Shown: positions 23,101 through 35,160 of the stretch, one piece after another
How positions within the stretch are numbered: the stretch's first letter is position 1
Layout: every line of letters begins with the position of its first letter
Assembly (NCBI RefSeq): GCF_047495875.1
Contig: NC_092474.1
Location: 2,435,001 to 2,499,000, forward strand
Direction: 5' to 3'
DNA: 64,000 nt
DNA from: Pithys albifrons albifrons
Lineage: Eukaryota > Chordata > Aves > Passeriformes > Thamnophilidae
Program-made: the position numbers and the translations under genes
The notes under the pieces: generated by a model
Told to the model about the DNA's origin: nothing
What the model saw: only the letters and a program-made list of their open reading frames with translations
Databases searched by the model: none

Positions 23101-26100
23101 AAAGCTGTGGTATGTCATGAAGAGACAATTCCCTAAAGCAGTTGGGGGAAAGCAGTCCCAGGGGCTGGGGGAGGCTAAGAAAGAATGGACTGATGAACTG
23201 GTGATTGGGAAAAATACTGGATATTGCATTGTGGAGAAAAAGCTGATTTTTGTGTGCTGAAGTTTTAGGACTCAGTTCCTTACTTGCTGACAGTATGACC
23301 AGTCTATCTAAGATCAAACCCTACAATGATTAACTTCAACCAAGGGTGTCTGGGAGTTGCAATGATGTTTGGTGTTGTCACTAAAAGTAACAGCTCTGTT
23401 GTTGGGGACCTGGGTCAGCCTTGTCCCCCACGTGCTCAGGAAGCATTTTAAGATCTCTAAATGAAAGCCACAGTACAGCTACAACATAGGTCACCACAAG
23501 AAAAATGGTACTTTTTAGTTCTAGTATAAAAATATTGAGGAGGAGGCTTGGCTCTGTCAGTGACCACCCTGAGGAAACCTTTCATGCTGAACTGGCTACT
23601 GTCAGGCTACTCTGAGGGGAAAAATAAACCCTCCTGTATCCTTGCTCTCAGCAAGTCCTTTAAAACATCACTGCATCCTAAGCACATGAGCAAGAAAAAC
23701 AGCTGCCTGCTCTATTCCTTCTCTGCCTGATGAGGTTAATAATAACTTTGAATGCATATGTACAGCATTAGCTTTCATGGTAACATGCATAATTCAAATC
23801 CCCTAAAGAACAGTAGAGCTTTGAGGAAGCAAACTTCCTTAATGTACTGGGCAAGGATCCAGCTTTTACCAGCTGTTGAGGGTTGATGTACAATTTTTGG
23901 TTAAGTGAATAATTTATCATGGCTATTATCTGCAGTGTATCACATCCTGGCAGTTTGTAGGCCTGTGCATATGGCTCTCGAGATGCCACAACACTGCCAT
24001 ATGCTTCATGGCCCATTACCACTTCAAACTCCCCTAAGATGTTTTCCCCTATGTTAAGTGTGTTTAGAAGTACAGTGGGACCACTGCCTCAGTGCAAATG
24101 CTGGCTGGGTTTTCCCCACACAACACACCCTTCTGCATTTAAAAAAAATTAAAAAGGAAAAGGAAACAAGGACTGCTCAGACTCTCCACAGGCTTGTCAT
24201 TTTAAATAAGCTGCCTGCTGTTTCACAGTACAGATGTGGATTATAAATTCCATGGAACACCTGTCCTGAGCTCATCCCCAGCTACCCCTCGTAAGATATT
24301 CACATTGTATTGTTACAAATTTATTTGTTCTAGCTCCAATCTGCTGTCTACATAAATCAAGGATGCTTTCTTTAATCAGGCAGTGAGTCTGCTCTGCCCA
24401 TTGTTCTTGCAGCACCAAACAGAACTGGGACATACTGATAACCTCCAAGAGAGGTATATAATGCTGTGTCCCAAATTCCAACTGCACATGTCCTATTTCT
24501 TGGTCAGGAGAAGGAATACTGAAGAGCTTCTTAGTTTATGTAGCTGCTACAGTGCAGGAGAGGGAGCAAAACATCTGGGTTGTTTGTCAAGTTGATTGCT
24601 TATGTAGGAAGCAGCTTCATAGGACAAAAAAGACTGAGTCAAGAGTGAGAGCAAGCAGCTGCTTAGCTGTAATTACAGCTGTGTGTCTGTCATAAGGATG
24701 GCTGCAGCTTCTTCAGCTACAGAATGACCTGTTTTTAAGTTCAGTGACTTCCTGTCCAGGAGAAATGTCTTTGTTCAGTTGCATCTTGAACTCTTGTGTG
24801 GTGCTACTGGTCACCAGGCTGTTCTGTGGCCTGAAATAAATGAAATAATTCCTGTATGAGAGTTGTTTCACTCCTGAATGTGCCTCAGGAGAATAAGTGC
24901 TAGAATGGGATCTTTCACATGTTACACATGATTTTCCTTCAGCAAAACTCCTACTCTCTTTCCAAACAGACTGCACTTTTAGATCTGTTTATTACTCTGC
25001 AGTTGTTTCCCTGTGTAAAGATTGAGCTCAGCTTTCTCTTGTGAGTCTGTTGGCACTCAGGTTCCTTTGCTTGTGTGAATTGCTCTTTTTTCTATTTCCT
25101 GACTAGATTAGAATTTTTATGTTTTCAATATTTTTTCCTTTCTTAGCTGAGAGTATTGGTCTTTAGATCATCACTTCCACATGCTACAGTATTAGAGATA
25201 TTGTGGGAATTGGAACAGGGGCATTGTGAGGGCCGGCAAAAATGTGATGGGTTTCAGGTGCCTGAAGCACATCTGCTGTTTTGCAGTCACCAGGCACCCT
25301 CGGGTCCTTCTGGCAGTGGGAACCCTCCTCCCTCTGCACTTGAGTGGGAGGAAGGCAATGGATCTTATGCATGTTGGTCATTGCTCTTCCTTCAGTGATG
25401 CAGGGAGGGCTGTGATCAGTGGACTCCTGCCTGGCTGCAGAAAGGAGCCCGAGGACTGAGTCCCAGCTGGAGGGGGTGGCATTAAGGGCAGCTTTGTGGG
25501 CCCCTCCCTAAAAGAACTGAATGGGGGTAAATTGCAGGGTGAGGAGCTGGGTTAATACTGCCAGGATTGAATCCTGTGCTTTGCTGAGATCTGGCCATAT
25601 CCAAGCTGCTGCCTGACCCAGAGGAGGCTGTGCCTTGTGGAGCAGTGACCTTGCCTGGCTGGGATCAGCTCGGAGGGCACATCACTCCCTGGCTAAGTGC
25701 ACTTGCTGCTAGCAAGGGAATGTTTATCCAGTGTTTTGATTAATCAGCCTTGAAAAAGGGTCAGATGGATTTACTCAAGCATCTAAGTAACCTTCATTGC
25801 AAAAAAATATAAGCCTGTATGTGTTACAGGGCTGTCTGTAGCCCAGGACTTGGAATATTGCTGTCTGGAGTCTTAAGCTTTTATAGCATCGTGGGCTGGA
25901 TCTGATACCAGAATACTCTTTGTTTCTGAATACCCCCCAGTTCTGTCATGGTGTTCACTGTGGCCATATGTAGGTGTCTTTCCTGAGGAGTCCTGGTGCT
26001 GGCAGTCTGAAGAGTTTTCTTCTCAATTTCCCTTTGATGAAGTGTCCCCACTGCACTCCTGCTCCTCTTTTACCCTGCTGCTTTAATGCCTCTCAGTTCC

Positions 26101-27880
26101 ACACTCCTTCTTGTTCCATCTTCACAGGGGGAAATTTTAGGGATTTTACAATGTGGTTAGTGGTGCACTTTGTCTCCATCAGAGTTTCCTTAAATAACAA
26201 GACCTCCAGAAACAAAATTTTGTTCACACTTTTAGCTTTGGCAAATAGAAGATGACTCCAAACCCCTGCAAATAAACAGAACACCCACCACAGTAAGGTA
26301 CTGCTTTCCTCTGATGTTTCTAGAGGGATTAAACAATGCTGAGAAAAAAAATTAAATTAGAAGTTCTTGAAGCCAATGTTCTTTTAAGAAGATCATGTAT
26401 TGAGATGCATTATGAGCAGACCAGTTCCTGTCTCATAAGGGAGGAACTTGGCATGTGTCTTCTCCCATAAACATTAAGCCCAATTTATTCTTCTGGAACT
26501 ATCATATTAAATTAAGATGTAAAATCAAGGCAAGGTTTTCATTCTTTGTGGCAACTGGCATTAACAGCCAGAGGAAGAAAATACAACCCAAGCAATTGTT
26601 TCAACTGAAAGTCCAAGAATGACATCTAGTGGCATGAAGTGAGACTTCTGGGATAATCTTGTGGAAGAATAGTTTAAAGCAGTGTCAGGGTTTTCCTTCA
26701 CTACTTTTATGCTAGAAATTCAACTCCTAATTTTCAGTCACTGCCCCCTACCCATTTAAAAAAAAAAGAATGCAAGCTGAACGCTTGTTCTTCGGGTTTG
26801 TTTCTTGTTGCTGGGTTTGGTGATCACAACTACAATTTTCATTCAATAGGGCTGAGATAAACTTAGAAACACCCTTTGCTCTGTGGCAAAATGAGCACCT
26901 CTGAACCATAAAGCTAAACTAATACTTGTGTTTGCTTGAGCTTCTTTGAGTCAAAGTGAAAGTAAAGGTCATGTCTGTGGGATTTCCTGCACCAGATTTA
27001 TCTGATGAGAGCAGAGGTAGTAACAGACAAAGAGCTCTTACACAGGAGAAGGAGTAGAAAAACGCCTGTTCTGCAGGTTCCCAGTAAACCTGCTGTGTTT
27101 CTGGTGATTTGAACTGAAAGTTGGAACTTCAGGTAAAGCATTTTTAAAGGTATCAGTGCATCTTTTTTAGGTAATGAGAGTCAATTATTTGGCAAAAAGT
27201 AAAACTCGGAGGATGGATAAAGTAAGAATTAGCATTTGTGATGGTATCTGCTTGCTTCAAGAGGATGGAGAAGTTCCTCTCACAGATTTGAGTGTGAGAC
27301 AACCAGCTGAGAAGTCTGGCTGATTCAGAGCTGGAGGTATCTTATAAGAGACTATGGCCCTCAAAAGGAGGTGTTTGTGTAAGTAGCTCAGGATGAGTTT
27401 GAGAGTGTTCCTGTCTTTGTGTGCAATGGGGAATTGAATGCTCTGAGGACAATGACAGTGAGTCTGACCTTCCTGCAGCTTAAAAGCTCCCAGGACCTGC
27501 TGAGCATTGTATAATATATTCATCACAGCAAACCTGATGATCCCTGTGTGACACAGTTAATCTTGGCTGTTTAATTTGCATCGTACATGTCTGCTTTGGA
27601 ATGAAGACTCCACCTTTTCTTGTGCTGCTTCCCTTGTAAATATAGCTCTGTCCTCCTCTGCTGGGAGTGAAGACTTGGGAGTCTCATTAGCAATTGATTG
27701 CACGCCCTCTCTTAGACAAAGGAACAGAGAATGGATTTGAGCTGCTTGCTTTAAACTCCGAGCACATACCTGGCTATAACACCACATAATGAGGTAAATA
27801 GTTGCTGGCATAAATGCTCTGGTTCCCTTTATTAAGAGAGAGTTTAAATTGACACAAGTTAAGCCCTTTTATCTTTTTAG
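20111..27880. other. Unique non-coding sequence, no gene seen
   Basis: This long unique stretch has AT-rich intervals (20330-20420, 21640-21690 with a short TA run, 22240-22300). Open frames reach about 141 codons at 20760-21185 (minus), without recognisable domains. A GTTTGAGAACCACT string near 21425 weakly recalls the end of some hAT-type transposons but is too short to call. A CATCTAGTGGC string near 26623 is a near match to one half of a CTCF-type motif. No gene was supported. Confidence 0.5.
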
Positions 27881-28046
27881 CCAGCAGGTGGCAAATGAAG
27901 TGTGTTAATATCTCTGGAGGAGGGGCAAAGCATGTTATAAAGGGAAATTCTGATGAGGATATAAAACTAAAAGGAAAGAGGAGTTGCTGGAACAATGAGA
28001 TGAATGGAAACATGAAAGAAAAACCCCACAACTCAAAACTAGGCAG
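27881..28046 (+). other. Exon-like segment of unknown identity
   Basis: A pyrimidine-rich acceptor (TTTTATCTTTTTAG ending at 27880) is followed by 166 bases with one frame open throughout, then a donor-like GGCAG|GTATCT junction at 28046/28047. The frame passes through a methionine codon at 27895 and stays open to 28131. The predicted peptide is lysine- and asparagine-rich and resembles no family I recognise. The length (166 bases) is normal for an internal exon. It could be an exon of a long non-coding RNA, a cryptic exon or chance. The CCAGCAGGTGGCA string at its left edge also resembles a CTCF core. Confidence 0.15.
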
Positions 28047-31000
28047 GTATCTTGACAGCAAAGACTTGACTTTAGAACAGAAACTTGATGCAGCACATGA
28101 GAGACTCGTAACTGTCGTAGCTTCCATCTAACACTCCTAGTCCAAGCTCTGTCCTCATCCAGGCTCCAAATGCCCCTGAGAGGGATTACAAAGAAGGACA
28201 AAATATAAAACAACAGCAAAAATTCATTACTTTGCTAATGCTTCCCTGAGCTGAGACAGGAGGCAGCCACAGTGCTAAGCATCCTCTGGAGGAAAGGTCC
28301 AGTGCTTTGCATTCTGGAGGCACAGCCTGGTGGTAGTATTGTCTTGGGAACAGGGAGGGGAAATTGGAGGAAGGCACAAGAACTGAAGGAGTAGGTGTTG
28401 GAGAAGAGCTGATGGACTTGATGAGCATAAGGGATGAGATCTGGATGCAGACCTAAACACTGGGATTCAGGAACAGTTGGAACCCTTGGTGGTTTTGCTG
28501 CTTTCTCCTAAAAGAGAATTTCAGTGATGGATTAATGTCACTAAAAGTTCCTTGCTCTGCCTTTATTAGGAAGCTTTATTTTGAAGAGGGCAGTAATACT
28601 AACTGGGGATCTCTAAGGCTGGTGTGCTGTGGCAGCTTTAGTTTGGCAAAAGCCTCCAGGTATGTGTGTCAATTATTTCCTAACCTGAACTCTTCACCCT
28701 TACTGGCATCTTTCTATTGATTGCCAAAAAGAAATATCTGAGACTTAATAGGTGAGGGTATGGCAGAGATGACTCTGCCTGAAAATCTGGGCGCTTACTG
28801 TTTGAAAGTCCAGAGGGAAACTGTTCTCTGTACTGGGTGGTGATGGAGGGGATGAAGGAGCTGAGTGTGGGGGCCCCCCCAGGGCACTCTGAGCTCGGTT
28901 TCCCAGGAGCCTGGTGCCAGATCAGAGGGGCACTGGATGTGGTCCCAGAGCAGGTGCGGGAGAGCTCTGTCATTGTAGCAGATGCCCACTAGATGACGGT
29001 GCTGTCCCACGGACTCGTCCATGCGCTGGGAAGCGGCTCTTGGAGGGATTTGCTGCACCCACAGTGGAGACAAGCAGGCTCTGCTAAAGGAAAGGCAATA
29101 ATCATCACCGTTACTCTCTTCAAGGTTCTTGTTTTTATTTTCCCCTCTTGAATGAGAGACAATTTCACGGCAAATATTAAACGGAAGGGTACTTGTTTTC
29201 AGTTCATTAATTCTGTTTAATTTGGTCTGCATCACTTAAGAAAAATGAGGCTAACAAAGTTGTGGCACCAGCACTGAGGTTGTATTTCAGGTGCCTCCAC
29301 TGAGTTTCATTATTAGCAATTATACCAGGTGTCTGAACTATGAAAACTTCTTTGGAATAACATACAGTGCTCCCTGCATATAAAGATATTTAGTGCATAG
29401 CTCTGTCTCATGGTGGCCCTTTTTGCATCTCAATTGATGGGCAAGTGTGAGCCAAGATGCCCCTGATTATTATTGCTTGTCAGCAACTCATTGCAAAAAC
29501 AAGGATTTGAGGATTTTATCCTACTTGGCTACTTGTTATCTCTATCTGTGGGAACAATCTCCAGGAGGCTCTCAGCACTCTGTGATGAATCTCCAGTGTT
29601 GTATATTCCCTCTTCAGCATCAGTGTGGTTACAGTCAGGACGTCTCAACTGTTGCAGGAAAATCAATAGTCTGGAAAAACATTCCTGTTCATTTTGAGAT
29701 TTCTAAATCCCCTGGTAGTGTTGCAGGGCTTTTGGTGTGTTAATTCAATTTACAGCCACAATAAGGCACCAGCAAGTTGTAAGAAGGTTGTGAAGTAATC
29801 TTTCTATAAACGAGTCTTTGGAGAGATCCAACTGCAGAAATTTGGCAGAGTTTGCTCAAGAGATTTTTTTTTTCCCCCCCAGTCATTAGTATTAATCAGG
29901 AAGAGAGTGGTGAATTTCATAGCTTGGTGTTTCCTCTACATGATACCCTCACCACCAGGCTAGATAACAGGCTGATTAACGTGGAATGATGAAATGGAAG
30001 CTCGAGCAGAACAATACTTGCAGGGTATCTGCTGGCAGGACTTCCCTTCAGAGCCAGCCAGATGGACTGTGTGGGTATCACAGTTCAGGCTCGTAAACAA
30101 ACTCGACTCCATCTGGCTCAGAGATGGATTTCATTCCCAGTGATGTAATTCTCTCACCAATCTCCCTCTCTGTAATCCATCTTTCTCTCACGTGTGCACA
30201 CACTCTTTCTTTCATTGACTTGTAAATAGAAGAGGTTTGCTGTGCTGCTGGAAAGCACCACCGGGCTGCCCCTGCTCCTTCTTATCGGGACTTCCTTTGT
30301 GCCCCAGGCCTGGAGGAAAGGCAGAGTTTGTGCCTGCCCAGAGGAGTGAGGGAACAGCCCAGAAGAATTCCTTGCAGCTCTGAAGCCTTTTTTTTTTTGC
30401 AGATTTTTCTAACAGGACCCTGACTGTGGAGGCCTTATTTAAGGTTGTGGGTGTGTGTTTCTTTCTTTATTTCCTTCTTTCTTCATCATTTAAAGTGTTA
30501 CCGTGGGAGGATTAAGTTGAAATGCACAAAGCAAAGCCTGTTTTTAATGTAGGCAAGCTGGAGACACTGGTCTCTCAAGGCTGCCCTTGGTGCAAGATAG
30601 GAAGGGAATGTAGCATGTCTGCTCCCTGAAAGGGCTGATGTATAGAGCTGAAAACTGATGGTGGGCAGAGAGATCCTCTCCTCGAGGTGATTTGGAGCTT
30701 CTACATCTATTCCATGTCTCCCTGGGAGATGTTCTGTGCACGAAGGTATCTAAGCAAGACAAACTGGCTTTGTAGCCCCTTGCAGCTCCAGGGTTGACCC
30801 TCTGAGTCCCAGTGACAGTGTCTCCTGTGCTCTTCTCTCTCTGGCAGGGCCATGTCTCAGTGCAGACACTTCTCCCCTTACCTTGGCTGCCCTTTGCCTG
30901 CCTTTTGTTGTGGTTCCATCCTTGCAAGCTACTGGTGCAAGAGCTTTAAAACCCCCATGCACCAAAATTACTTGAATCACTAAGACCACAATATTTGATG

Positions 31001-32639
31001 TCATAAGATGCTGAAGTCCAAGTGAACCAATTTAAAGGGGGTTCACCCCAATATATATGATAGAGTGGGCAATGGGAATGGGCCTGGAGTTAGATTTTGT
31101 ACTATTAACTATTCCAGCAGTAACAGCTATCACTCTAAAGAGGTGCTTATATCTTCAGAGACAGAAAGCCACTTTTTCTTCAGTACAACTGGTCCTGGCT
31201 ATGTTGACTGCCTCCTTTAGTGCTTTTACTCAAATCTCTTATTTCATACAACCTTTTGTTTATTTTAATTTTTTTTTTTGTCCCTGCAGCATCAAATATT
31301 TACCTGTTGTTCAGCTGAGCGCAAATTTGGGCCTGCTGGAACTCATGTCAGACTTCTAAATTGCCACTGGTGAAACAGCCCTGGCATTAAAACACAATGC
31401 TTTGCATCTGTTTGTGGCTATCTGTAGTCTTTTAATTATCTGGCTAATGTATTCCCTGAGACAGAGCCTGCAGCAAGGTTAAAAATTATTTGGTGTTCTG
31501 TCTTTAAACAGCAGATTCCAAAAAGGAGAAATGGAGTGCACTGTTGTGATCTCAGCTTCTCATCTCATATACTGGATACATCAGTTGGCACTGGTAGTGC
31601 CCTGGTCCAACTCAGCATGCATTCAATGAAATGCCATATAAATTATTTAAGATTGATTTTAATTAAAGCCAGAGCTCTGACAAGGCAAAAGTTGTGTGCA
31701 TTGTGGTAGCTGGGTGGGAGCTACTTGTGGATTCATTGTTGTTTTGCTCAATACCTCTTAGTTCAACTGAGCCCCCATCTGCATCATCTTGGGAAGAGAA
31801 AATGTGACAAAATTCTCCTTGAAGTTGCTTCTAAGCTCAATCATATTCCTCCTGAAGTCAACAGAGCTCTCCTCCTGCTCTCAGTGTCCTGGTGCTTGTG
31901 GCTTTCTGGCTTCCCTGTAACACCTGCTGGTTGCTGGCTGGAGCAGGGCACACCTGTTGCTCTGCCTTTGCAGCTCTTGGTTCATATACTGTTGCTGCTG
32001 GTTTTACATCCTTGATGCTTTCCCTTCTTTCCCTAAGAATGTCTTTGTTCTTCTCTGGCTGGAAATTCTCAGTTTCTGTGAGAGCAGACAGACCAACTTC
32101 TTTCATTCTGGGTGAGAATTCTTAGAAGAAAGGTACTTCTGTCTCACTGCTGATGGCATTTGTGTTTATGGCAGCATGGATTGGGGCTCAGGATCTGTGC
32201 CTGTCTCCACCAGAGGATAATGTTGGATAATTTCCAAATAGCTTCATGCAAAGGGCAGTGTTAGTTACCAGAAAACCTGGGCTTTGGTCTTGGTCGTGGC
32301 AGCTCTGGATCCTCTTGACAGCACTTCCCTTCCCAGGGCATGCAGTAATGTCCTAAAGTTGGCAGAGGTAAAAGATGACAGGACATCTATGCAGGCATCT
32401 CTTGCAGTGCTCCCTGGTGCAGCACTTGTGTAACTCTTCAGACCTCTGTGAAGTTTCCAAAGCAGCTGCAGAGATGGAAGAAGGTTTGGGACTGTCTCTT
32501 GCACTGCCCTGAGGAACTGGCACCTCCCCACCCTGCTGGCATTTGCTGTGTGGCTGTTCCCCTTTGCACCAGAGTAGGAAACATGTTCTTACAGTGACCT
32601 GACAGAATCAATCACTGTGTTTGAAGGAGTAAAATATAT
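28047..32639. other. Unique non-coding sequence with polypyrimidine tracts
   Basis: It holds a T10-C7 tract at 29864-29880, a T-rich tract ending in GCAG at about 30388-30402, a CTTT-rich pyrimidine stretch near 30460-30490, and a strong acceptor-like signal at 31270-31289. The interval 28840-29050 is GC-rich and contains several CpGs. The open frame at 28795-29235 (minus, 146 codons) spans it but has no recognisable domain. No gene or repeat family was supported. Confidence 0.5.
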
Positions 32640-32893
32640 ATTTATATAACATAGAGAAAAGCATTTCAGTTCAAAGCTTAGAATAAATAATACATTAGGT
32701 TTCCTGCCTAAGCTGTGGTTTGCCATCATGCTGAGACATAAATGTAAGAGGAGGGGGGAACCCCCTCTTATATAGAGCTCAGCAGGCTTCTGTCTGGTTA
32801 CTTATACATAAACTGAGGGTAGGTTGCCCCTCGATTCACATTATGAGGTGATTAGCATGTTGTTCAATCAATTATGCATGTTCCATGTTTACA
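32640..32893 (-). mobile_element. Weak LTR-like segment with TATA signal and hairpin
   Basis: Read on the minus strand, the segment begins TGTAAACATGGAACATGC and contains AT-rich upstream sequence, then a CTCTATATAAGAGG TATA-type signal (minus strand, near 32765-32778). An imperfect GC-rich inverted repeat (GAGGGGGG/CCCCCTC, 32751-32767) follows just downstream. This order recalls retroviral U3-R promoters. I see no target-site duplication, primer-binding site or AATAAA on the same strand, and the far end is not defined. It could be unique DNA with a chance TATA box. Confidence 0.2.
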
Positions 32894-34545
32894 GGCATGT
32901 TAAATTATGCAAGCTGTAGTCTTTAAACTTTTTATTTGATTTGTTAAGAGAGGGGGTAAAGAAAAGCCAACAGCAAAACAAAGCTTTTAGTATGATGGCT
33001 TTCCCTCCCCTTCCCATTTGTGCTCTGGCTTTTACAGTCTGAGCAATGGAAGTAAAAAGGTGCTCTCCCATTTCTTTCTGTCATTCCCCACCTTTCAGGG
33101 ACATGTGGCTTGGCTGCCATGAGGTGAATGGCACACGAGGCCAATGGCTGTAACAACAGCAGAAAGTCTCTGGAAAACGTGTCTTGTAGCATCACAAAGG
33201 CACTTGGGATGCAAGATTTTTCTCTCCTTTTCTTTGCAGTAAGTGTTGATTTGGGAAAAAAAAAAGAAAAGAAAGCATAAGGAGCATAGATGATTCCAGA
33301 AATTGTTGCTTAACAGCACATGCCTCAAGTGTTAGGCACAGACTGGACTTTTTCCTCTCTAGAGCAGTGTTTTGAAGCATGGAATGGAATATTTGAACTT
33401 AAATGTGGTCTCAAACACTTGAACACTGTGCTGTATTTAATGACTTGGTTTCAGTACTTTCACAAGTACTTTTTTACAGGTATTCATCAGAAAGTCTTAA
33501 GCTGTAGTGTGTTCATTGACCCCTTAACCTTAAATCTGGTGAAGTAGCCCCCTGACCTGCCCTTCAAGTACGTGGCTGCTTCTGAGTTGCTGTGTATGTT
33601 TCTCTGATGATTTTAAGTGGTATTTGCTGGTCACTCTGACATTTCATCTGCAGGGAGAGGAATGCTGACTTCCTAGAAAAATGGGTTGTCTGCAAACCCC
33701 CAGAAGGTGTGTTTTGTCTTTTCAGCTCTTTACTCCAACTGAGTGTCTTTCAACTTCTGGAAAGGCAAGTTTGGAAAGAGATTGGGGTTGGGGGTAAATG
33801 CAGTGTCTGAAAGAATCCATCCTCTGTGTCTTCCCACAATCATAAAGCACAAAGTATCTCCTGCACAAATTTAAGACTTGAAGGAAAAAATCACAAGCTA
33901 CAGCCACGGTGTGCTGTAAGAAAAGAGCAGGAGGGCACAAAGGCAAACTGCAGGTCATGGGTCCCTGCAATAGCAGAAGCTTAGTGAGGTGAAATTCCCA
34001 GCTGAGGGCCTAAGAAGAGAAACACATCCTCTGTTAGGAAAAATCACTGAAGGGCAGGAAAAGACACAAAATCTGGTCATGTGTTTTAACCCTTAGTGTG
34101 CATAAAAAATGAAGCAGCTGAGAATGCAATGCATGAACCCTGCATTGTGTTGAGGTGCTCATGTGTGGAGCTTCTGTGAAACAAAAGCTTTATGCACATT
34201 CCTTTTAAACCCTAGCCCAAAAAAGTGGTAAGTACAGGTCTGTGAAGACATAATGGGATGGGTTCCAGGCAGAGAGCACTGCCTGGGGGATCAGTGGTTT
34301 GAGCAAAGACACCTGTCTGCTTCTCTCTGCAGCTAACCCCAGTTGCCAAAGCCATCCCAAGAACATTAAAATCAGCTGTGGGTTTGCATCCTGTGCTTGT
34401 TGCACTAACAAAGCTGCCCTTGTGCTGGACCTTGCTCCTGACTGCTGAGCTGCTGCCCACACCTGCAGGATGTGGCAGGGCTGGTTTCAAACTCTGACAA
34501 CCAGGGACATGTCAATATGAAGCTCTCTGCTGGTGTTATGGACAC
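32894..34545. other. Unique non-coding sequence, no gene seen
   Basis: The composition is ordinary, with an A/G-rich run near 33256-33275. Overlapping frames at 34205-34623 (minus) are short and featureless. No repeat family was recognised up to the LTR that starts at about 34546. Confidence 0.5.
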
Positions 34546-35068
34546 TGTAATGGTTTGACCCATGGCTTCCTCAGTAACCATTGTATCCAAGGAAGTTACA
34601 AGTATTCCACACGTGTCTTCCACGTAGCAGTGGGGGAGTGGTTTTTTTTTTGTCTCCCTCTTGGCCGAGGAGCTGGTGGGAGGTGGTTGGAGTCTGGTCC
34701 CTCTGGTCCCTGGTGGTTCTCCTGTCCTGGGTGAGATTGTTTCATTCTTGTTCCCCTTCCTTGAGGTTTTTAATTGTGTTTGTTTTGATTCATTCGGTTT
34801 CTTTAGGTTGGGTTGGTGTCTTCCCTATTTTCTGGCTAATCAATCCTTTCTTTCCCTTCCCCTCTCCCCTGGGGGTGGGATCCCATGTACTGTGTATACA
34901 GTGTGGTTTGTGAATGTTAGAAAATATAATTTATTCTTTTTATTCAGTTCAGTTTCTTTAGAGTGTGTTTCTTTTCAGTAGTTTTTTTCTTTCCTTTGCT
35001 GGGAAGGCTCTGGGAGGGGCAAGGGGGGCCAGTCCAGGGTTGGCAACAGCTCGGCCAGACCTGTGACA
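34546..35068 (+). mobile_element. 5' LTR of an endogenous retrovirus remnant
   Basis: The segment starts TGTAATGGTTTGACCC and ends CCAGACCTGTGACA, so it has the TG...CA termini of an LTR. It is about 523 bases long, with T- and C-rich runs, GTGTATACAGTG near 34892 and an AATATAATTTATT stretch near 34923. What makes the call is the right flank: five bases after the CA end lies a primer-binding site that matches a tRNA 3' end. The start is less certain than the end. The five bases before 34546 (GACAC) are not found again downstream, so no target duplication is seen. The style resembles ERVL-type LTRs of birds, an inference. No viral gene remains nearby. Confidence 0.65.
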
Positions 35069-35073
35069 TTTAT

Positions 35074-35091
35074 TGGAGGTTCCACCGAGAT
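35074..35091 (+). other. Retroviral primer-binding site matching tRNA-Gln
   Basis: The 18 bases TGGAGGTTCCACCGAGAT match the complement of the 3' end of vertebrate tRNA-Gln, CCA included, at 17 positions by my recollection of that tRNA. The one difference is a C-to-T change at position 8. In a retrovirus this site would bind the tRNA that primes minus-strand DNA synthesis. It lies five bases (TTTAT) after the LTR end, a spacing longer than the two bases common in exogenous retroviruses. Confidence 0.7.
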
Positions 35092-35160
35092 ATTGACCTT
35101 GGATTGTTTTGTAAAGAGTTCTCACTAATGATTTTTTTTCTTTTTAAAGAGGTAGGGGGT
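35092..35160 (+). mobile_element. Short ERV leader remnant
   Basis: The sequence just downstream of the primer-binding site is probably the start of the element's untranslated leader. It becomes T-rich and then purine-rich (AAAGAGGTAGGGGG near 35148), and no gag-like frame follows. Where the element stops is not visible, and no matching second LTR is present within the window, so the internal region and 3' LTR appear lost. Confidence 0.3.

Noticed and set aside
27881..27893. CCAGCAGGTGGCA as a CTCF site
   Set aside because: It matches part of the core motif, but short matches of this kind are expected by chance in 64 kb. It is mentioned only within the exon-like entry.
28795..29235. 146-codon minus-strand frame over a GC-rich patch
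   Set aside because: No family was recognised. A second frame in the same strand and region is also open, which points to composition. Splice context was not convincing.
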